Below are positions 13,261 through 13,393 of a stretch of DNA of 13,393 nucleotides, piece after piece (position 1 is the stretch's first letter; every line of letters begins with the position of its first letter). The notes below the pieces were generated by a model. It was not told the DNA's origin. It did no database searches and saw only the letters and a list, made by a program, of their open reading frames with translations. Origin of the DNA: Candidatus Mediterraneibacter stercorigallinarum (GTDB lineage: Bacteria > Bacillota > Clostridia > Lachnospirales > Lachnospiraceae); the NCBI GenBank assembly GCA_019116185.1, contig DXCD01000046.1, forward strand, positions 1 through 13,393, written 5' to 3'. The position numbers and the translations under genes are program-made.

Positions 13261-13393
13261 CTATTTTATAGGGCGACAGCCCGACAGCGAGGGAATTCTT
13301 TCCCGAGCTGTGCATGGCGTAACATTCTCTTTCTCACTCGCTTTTCTTGATTTGACCACATTTTTACGACAAATTCTTGGAAAAATATATTCG
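13261..13393 (-). other. Structured stretch at the right edge: 3' end of an unseen gene or a small RNA/repeat
   Basis: The transcript ended by the adjacent terminator runs through this stretch. Two minus-strand frames are open from the edge: one ends at 13266-13268 (tail ...LGKEFPRCRAVAL), the other at 13261-13263 (tail ...PSLSGCRPIK). I recognise neither, and no start or ribosome site lies inside the window. The stretch also contains consecutive hairpins: CAGC-TC-GGGAA with TTCCC-TC-GCTG (about 13277-13302), and GGGC-TGTC-GCCC (13271-13282). That is compatible with a non-coding RNA or the end of a repeated or mobile element. I cannot decide from this fragment. Confidence 0.35.

Overview
The window looks like the chromosome of a Gram-positive gut Clostridia, most likely Lachnospiraceae. 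This is an inference from its content: a class B sortase, the MurT/GatD lipid II amidation pair, a DUF951 protein, a BspA-type leucine-rich-repeat protein, purine-rich AGGAGG-type ribosome sites and a GC-moderate to GC-rich codon style. I see no rRNA, tRNA, CRISPR array or intact mobile element. All convincing genes lie on the minus strand, so transcription runs from high to low coordinates.

Right end (about 11,900-13,393): two tandem small heat-shock proteins (Hsp20). The upstream one has a consensus promoter buried in a CIRCE (HrcA) operator, and each gene is followed by its own intrinsic terminator. Beyond the operator is another strong minus-strand terminator, preceded by a structured stretch that runs off the window edge. 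That stretch is either the tail of an unseen gene or a small RNA or repeat element.

Middle right (10,463-11,880): a MATE-family multidrug exporter, apparently a single-gene unit with an extended -10 promoter.

Centre (10,425 down to 2,630): seven closely spaced or overlapping genes that probably form one transcription unit behind a TTGCAT/TATAAT promoter. They are a Cof-type HAD phosphatase, MurT and GatD (amidation of lipid II D-glutamate to D-isoglutamine, feeding peptidoglycan synthesis), a PPP-type phosphoesterase, and a three-gene module of LRR protein, von Willebrand A (VWA) protein and MoxR-type AAA+ ATPase. The AAA+/VWA pair resembles RavA/ViaA-type chaperone or remodelling partnerships. 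The LRR protein is translationally coupled to the VWA gene and could be its partner or adaptor. The module's target is unknown.

Left (2,541 down to 73): a second unit with its own promoter and a GC-rich leader hairpin. It encodes a LUD-domain protein, a class B sortase and a small DUF951 protein. The sortase carries a long, strongly basic N-terminal tail of fifteen 8-residue repeats, predicted to lie in the cytoplasm, which is unusual. The best candidates for something undescribed are this sortase tail and the LRR-VWA-MoxR module linked to cell-wall amidation genes.
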